Source: Streptomyces barkulensis
GTDB lineage: Bacteria > Actinomycetota > Actinomycetes > Streptomycetales > Streptomycetaceae
Length of the DNA: 64,000 bases
Assembly: GCF_002843305.1 (NCBI RefSeq)
Contig: NZ_PGSG01000009.1
Location: 62,001 to 126,000, forward strand
Reading direction: 5' to 3'
Below are positions 60,129-64,000 of this stretch, piece by piece. Both the position numbers and the translations under genes were made by a program. Positions within the stretch are counted from its first letter, which is position 1; each line of letters opens with the position of its first letter. A model generated the notes under the pieces. The model ran no database searches. It saw only the letters and a program-made list of their open reading frames with translations, and was not told where the DNA came from.

Positions 60129-61157
60129 GTGACCGACGCGTCCATCAAACCCTCCGGCCCCCGCCGCCCCGGCGAGGCCGCCCTCGCCTCCCTCGGCCAC
60201 CCCTGCCCCGACCGGGACCCCCGCGGCTCCTCCCCGCACACCTTCCCCGACGGCGGCACCTGGCGCACCGAGATCCCCTCCGTCGAGGGACCGGAGGCGC
60301 TGGCCACCGTGCTGAAGGAGGCCGAGGCCCTGGACGTCCCCGTCCACCGCGTCAGCCAGGGCAGCGGCGTGTGGATGCTCACCGACGCCGAGATCTCCGA
60401 GATGACCGGCGCCTGCGCCGAACGGAACGTGGAGCTGTGCCTGTTCACCGGGCCGCGCGGCACCTGGGACGCCGGCGCCGGCACCCGCACTCCCTCCGGC
60501 GGCGCGGGGCTGCGCGCCCGCGGCCACGACGCGCTCGCCGGATGCGTCGAGGACGCCGTACGCGCCACCGAACTCGGTGTGCGCTGCCTGCTGGTGGCCG
60601 ACGAGGGCGTGCTGTACACACTGCACCGGATGCGGACGCGCGGCGTCCTGCCGGCCGACACCACCCTCAAGGTGTCGGCGCTGATCGGCCCGGTCAACCC
60701 GGCCTCGTACGCCGTCTTCGAACGGCTGGGCGCCGACTCGGTCAACGTGCCCTCCGACCTGACCCTGGAGCACCTGACCGAGATCCGCCGGGTCAGCCGC
60801 GCCCCGATGGACTTCTACCTGGAGGCTCCCGACGACCTCGGCGGCTATGTGCGGATGTACGACGCCGCCGAACTGATCCGGCGCGGCGCGCCGGTCTACC
60901 TCAAGTTCGGGCTCAGCAAGGCCCCCGCCATCTACCCCTACGGCGCGCATCTGCGCGACGCGACCCTGGACACCGCCCGCGAGCGGGTCCGCCGCGGCCG
61001 GCTCGCCCTGGATCTGCTGGCCCGCCTCGGAGCCGGGGACGGGATGTCCCCGCCCGGCTCCCGTCTGCCCGGCCCCCTCAACCGCTTCCCCGACGAAACC
61101 GGAACATCCGCCGAACCGGGAACATCCGCCGACGCCGCCACGCCCGAAGGGAACTGA
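60129..61157 (+). CDS. TIM-barrel-like protein, possibly peptidase U32-related
   Basis: 342 residues, no certain family. The strand-helix pattern ([84 protein letters not shown]) and the [14 protein letters not shown] element resemble the U32 peptidase barrel, but the catalytic features are not clear. First gene of the transporter unit; the following binding-protein gene starts 5 bp after its stop, so it is translated with the transporter. A substrate-related role is likely (inference). Confidence 0.5.
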   Translation: MTDASIKPSGPRRPGEAALASLGHPCPDRDPRGSSPHTFPDGGTWRTEIPSVEGPEALATVLKEAEALDVPVHRVSQGSGVWMLTDAEISEMTGACAERNVELCLFTGPRGTWDAGAGTRTPSGGAGLRARGHDALAGCVEDAVRATELGVRCLLVADEGVLYTLHRMRTRGVLPADTTLKVSALIGPVNPASYAVFERLGADSVNVPSDLTLEHLTEIRRVSRAPMDFYLEAPDDLGGYVRMYDAAELIRRGAPVYLKFGLSKAPAIYPYGAHLRDATLDTARERVRRGRLALDLLARLGAGDGMSPPGSRLPGPLNRFPDETGTSAEPGTSADAATPEGN

Positions 61158-61162
61158 TCACC

Positions 61163-62296
61163 ATGCGCGACCGCATCCGTGCCCGCAACCGCGCCCGCAG
61201 AGCCGCCGTCGGCGCCTGCGCCGCCCTCGCCCTGTCCCTCACCGCCTGCGGCCAGAACTCCGAGGGCGGCGGGAACGGCGGCGCCGGCGGTGACTCCGAG
61301 GGGGGCACCATCGGCATCGCCATGCCCACCAAGTCCTCCGAACGGTGGATAGCCGACGGCGAGAACATGGTGGAGCGGTTCGAGGCCGCGGGCTACGAGA
61401 CCGATCTGCAGTACGGCGACGACAGGGTGGAGAACCAGGTCGCGCAGATCGAGAACATGATCTCCAAGGGGCACCGGGCCCTGGTGGTCGCCGCCATCGA
61501 CGGCTCCTCGCTCACCGACGTCCTCGGCCGGGCCGAGGAGGCCGGCATCCCCGTCATCGCCTACGACCGCCTCATCCGCGGCACCGCGAGCGTCGACTAC
61601 TACGCCACCTTCGACAACTTCAAGGTCGGCGAACTCCAGGCCCGTTACATCGTCGACGCCCTCAAGCTGGAGGAGGACGGCGGGGGCGCGGACGACAAGT
61701 CGAACCTGGAGCTGTTCGCAGGATCGCCCGACGACAACAACACCGGCTTCTTCTTCAGGGGCGCGATGAGCGTCCTCAAGCCGCACATCGACGACAAGCG
61801 GCTGGTCGTGCGCAGCGGCCAGACCGAGATGAACCAGGTCACCACCCTGCGCTGGGACGGCGGCACCGCGCAGAAGCGCATGGACGACCTGCTCAGCCGC
61901 TACTACGGCAGCGAGCGCGTGGACGCGGTCCTCTCCCCCTACGACGGCATCTCCATCGGCGTCATATCCGCCCTCAAGAGCGCCGGTTACGGCACGAAGG
62001 CCAAGCCCTACCCCGTGGTCACCGGCCAGGACGCCGAGCTGGCGTCCATCAAGTCGATCATCGCCGGCCAGCAGACCCAGACCGTCTTCAAGGACACCCG
62101 CAAGCTCGCCGAGCAGGCCGTGCGGATGACCGACGCCGTGCTGAAGGGCGAAAAGCCCGAGGTCAACGACACCGAGTCCTACGACAACGGCGTCAAGACC
62201 GTCCCGGCCTATCTGCTGGAGCCGGTCAGCATCGACGAGTCCAACACCGACCTGCTCGTGGACGAGGGCTACTACACCGCCGACCAGCTCAGGTAA
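61163..62296 (+). CDS. chvE: Sugar ABC transporter substrate-binding lipoprotein (ChvE-like)
   Basis: 377 residues. The signal [18 protein letters not shown] gives the lipobox LTAC with Cys29. The mature protein is a type I periplasmic-binding fold: [79 protein letters not shown] and [16 protein letters not shown]. This matches ChvE/XylF-like sugar binders for galactose, xylose or arabinose. Tethered outside the membrane, it feeds the ATPase and permease encoded next. Confidence 0.9.
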   Translation: MRDRIRARNRARRAAVGACAALALSLTACGQNSEGGGNGGAGGDSEGGTIGIAMPTKSSERWIADGENMVERFEAAGYETDLQYGDDRVENQVAQIENMISKGHRALVVAAIDGSSLTDVLGRAEEAGIPVIAYDRLIRGTASVDYYATFDNFKVGELQARYIVDALKLEEDGGGADDKSNLELFAGSPDDNNTGFFFRGAMSVLKPHIDDKRLVVRSGQTEMNQVTTLRWDGGTAQKRMDDLLSRYYGSERVDAVLSPYDGISIGVISALKSAGYGTKAKPYPVVTGQDAELASIKSIIAGQQTQTVFKDTRKLAEQAVRMTDAVLKGEKPEVNDTESYDNGVKTVPAYLLEPVSIDESNTDLLVDEGYYTADQLR

Positions 62297-62325
62297 CCCG
62301 GCCCCCACTCCCCCCAGGAGCAGTC

Positions 62326-63891
62326 ATGAGCAGCGTTCTGGAGATGCGCTCGATCACCAAGACCTTCCCCGGGGTCAGGGCGCTGTCCGGGGTCGATCTC
62401 ACCGTCCGGCCCAAGGAGATCCACGCGGTCTGCGGGGAGAACGGGGCCGGCAAGTCGACGCTGATGAAGGTGCTCAGCGGTGTCCATCCGCACGGCAGCT
62501 ACGAGGGGGAGATCCTCTTCGAGGGCGAGCCGTGCGCCTTCCGCGACATCCGGGCCAGCGAACGGCGCGGCATCGTCATCATCCACCAGGAACTGGCGCT
62601 GGTGCCCTACCTGTCCATCGCCGAGAACATCTTCCTGGGCAACGAGCACTCCTTCCGCGGCATCGTCCGCCGGCGGGAGACCGCCCGTCACGCCGCCGAG
62701 CTGATGCGGCGGGTCGGGCTGCGCGAGAACCCGCACACCCGCGTCGCGGACATCGGCGTGGGCAAGCAGCAGTTGGTGGAGATCGCCAAGGCGCTGGCGA
62801 AGAGGGTGCGGCTGCTGATCCTGGACGAGCCGACCGCCGCCCTCAACGACGAGGACAGCGCCAAGCTGCTGGGCCTCATCGGGGAGCTGCGCTCCCAGGG
62901 AGTCGCCTGCGTCCTCATCTCCCACAAGCTGGGCGAGATCCGCGAGGTGGCGGACACCGTCACCGTCCTGCGCGACGGGCGGACGGTCGAGACGCTCGCC
63001 GTCCGCCCCTCCCCCGGCGCCCCCGCCGAGGTCTCCGAGGACCGGATCATCCGCGGCATGGTCGGCCGCGACCTGGACAGCCGCTTCCCGCCGCGCACCC
63101 GCTACCGGGGGCCGGACGCCGGGCGGGTGGCGCTGGAGATCTCCGGCTGGACGGTCCGCCACCCCGTCGACCACCGGCGCAAGGTCGTCGACGACGTGTC
63201 GCTGAACGTGCGGCGCGGCGAGGTCGTCGGTCTCGCCGGTCTGATGGGCGCGGGCCGCACCGAGCTGGCGATGAGCGTCTTCGGTCGCTCCTACGGCCTG
63301 TACGAGGGCGGCACCGTGCGGATCGACGGCGAGGAGGCCGACACCCGTACCGTGCCGCGGGCGGTCGCCCGCGGTCTGGCGTACGTCACCGAGGACCGCA
63401 AGACCTACGGGCTGAACCTGATCGACACCGTCAGCCGCAACATCTCCCTGGCCTCACTGCCGAAACTGGCCCGGGCCGGGGTGGTGGACGAGCACCGGGA
63501 GCGGCAGGTCGCCGAGGGCTACCGCGACTCGATGAACATCAAGACCCCGACCGTCTCCGAGCAAGTCGGCCGGCTCAGCGGCGGCAACCAGCAGAAGGTC
63601 GTGCTCGGCAGGTGGGTGCACGCCGATCCGGAGGTGCTGATCCTCGACGAGCCGACGCGCGGCATCGACGTCGGGGCGAAGTACGAGATCTACACCGCCG
63701 TCGACCGCCTCGCCGCCCAGGGCAGGGCGGTGCTGCTGATCTCCTCCGAGCTGCCGGAGCTGCTGGGGATGTGCGACCGGATCTACACCATGGCGGCCGG
63801 GCGGCTGACCGGCGAGGTGGCGCGCGAGGACGCGACCCAGGAAGTGCTGATGCGTCATATGACGAGGGACGGGAGCCGAAGCGGCCGATGA
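62326..63891 (+). CDS. gguA: Sugar ABC transporter ATP-binding protein (GguA/MmsA type)
   Basis: 521 residues, double-domain ATPase. The first domain has Walker [14 protein letters not shown] and Walker [12 protein letters not shown], with a degenerate signature ([12 protein letters not shown]). The second domain has [12 protein letters not shown], signature [14 protein letters not shown] and Walker [13 protein letters not shown]. This is the standard carbohydrate-uptake (CUT2) family layout. GGAG lies 6 bp before the ATG. It overlaps the permease start (ATGA). Confidence 0.95.
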   Translation: MSSVLEMRSITKTFPGVRALSGVDLTVRPKEIHAVCGENGAGKSTLMKVLSGVHPHGSYEGEILFEGEPCAFRDIRASERRGIVIIHQELALVPYLSIAENIFLGNEHSFRGIVRRRETARHAAELMRRVGLRENPHTRVADIGVGKQQLVEIAKALAKRVRLLILDEPTAALNDEDSAKLLGLIGELRSQGVACVLISHKLGEIREVADTVTVLRDGRTVETLAVRPSPGAPAEVSEDRIIRGMVGRDLDSRFPPRTRYRGPDAGRVALEISGWTVRHPVDHRRKVVDDVSLNVRRGEVVGLAGLMGAGRTELAMSVFGRSYGLYEGGTVRIDGEEADTRTVPRAVARGLAYVTEDRKTYGLNLIDTVSRNISLASLPKLARAGVVDEHRERQVAEGYRDSMNIKTPTVSEQVGRLSGGNQQKVVLGRWVHADPEVLILDEPTRGIDVGAKYEIYTAVDRLAAQGRAVLLISSELPELLGMCDRIYTMAAGRLTGEVAREDATQEVLMRHMTRDGSRSGR

Positions 63892-64000
63892 CGACCGAAG
63901 AGAGTGTTGCGCGCAAGGGGCCCGGCGGGCCGACGGGGAACCTCCGGGGCGGTACGGACTCCGGTGGCTCCGGTGGTGACGGCGGCGGTGGTGGCGGCGG
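63888..64000 (+). CDS. gguB: Sugar ABC transporter permease, N-terminal start (cut by window edge)
   Basis: The ATG overlaps the ATPase TGA (63888-63891). Only a hydrophilic leader [16 protein letters not shown].. and a Gly/Ser-rich run are visible before the window ends. The GguB/XylH-type permease is expected by operon order; no membrane segment is seen yet, and the Gly-rich leader is longer than usual. Confidence 0.6.
   Translation, partial: MTTEESVARKGPGGPTGNLRGGTDSGGSGGDGGGGGG

Overview
This is a high-GC actinomycete chromosome segment, almost certainly Streptomyces. GTG starts are common, many genes overlap by a few bases, and GC-rich perfect hairpins follow many genes. Several neighbourhoods match conserved Streptomyces synteny as I remember it: peroxiredoxin / DUF3052 / aceE, fasR / fabD / fabH / acpP / fabF / DUF3145, and a chvE-gguA-gguB type sugar transporter. 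No database search was run; family names come from reading the translations.

Layout. 0-3.5 kb is an accessory strip beside tRNA-Val(TAC): a cut-off HAD phosphatase, a transposase/integrase tail, a three-gene cluster with a SpoIIAB-like ATP-binding protein, and a divergent monooxygenase/XRE-TPR regulator pair. 3.8-6.3 kb holds a DUF4097 lipoprotein, a coiled-coil protein and an FmdB zinc ribbon. 6.4-16.5 kb is a Ter stress locus: methyltransferase, HAD, a phosphoribosyltransferase-TRSP-StiP fusion, an HpcH/HpaI-like lyase, three TerD proteins (one with a long proline-rich tail), a TerA-like protein and a TerC/DUF475 membrane protein. 16.6-20.8 kb carries a peroxiredoxin, DUF3052 and aceE. 20.9-32.6 kb is mixed envelope, regulatory and enzyme genes, including a potassium channel gene with an in-frame TAG and a peptidoglycan-recognition amidase with a PEPST linker.

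33-46.6 kb is the most unusual part: a polymorphic-toxin locus read on the minus strand. A 2,866-residue secreted Rhs/YD-repeat protein ends in a divergent tip and is followed directly by a lipoprotein that looks like its immunity partner. Downstream lie two more toxin-tip/immunity modules. One is an Rhs-core fossil joined out of frame to a second tip, followed by its own small gene. The other is a frameshifted DNA/RNA nonspecific endonuclease tip followed by an intact SMI1/KNR4 immunity gene. A complete ISAs1-type element lies between them and cuts the endonuclease tip; a decayed second ISAs1-type left end lies on the far side, in the same orientation. Base composition falls visibly in this stretch. 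It reads as a toxin-tip cassette graveyard in which the immunity genes survive better than the toxins.

47-50 kb has an MmpS-like protein, a pirin, an unknown protein and a Uma2-family protein. 50.2-55.2 kb is the housekeeping type II fatty acid synthase operon behind its PucR/FasR-type regulator, closed by a 21-bp perfect stem. 57.4-64 kb is a sugar or sugar-acid uptake and catabolism locus (enolase-superfamily dehydratase, zinc dehydrogenase, TIM-barrel-like protein, ABC transporter). A 16-bp motif is shared, with one mismatch, by its two transcription units. The window ends inside the permease gene.
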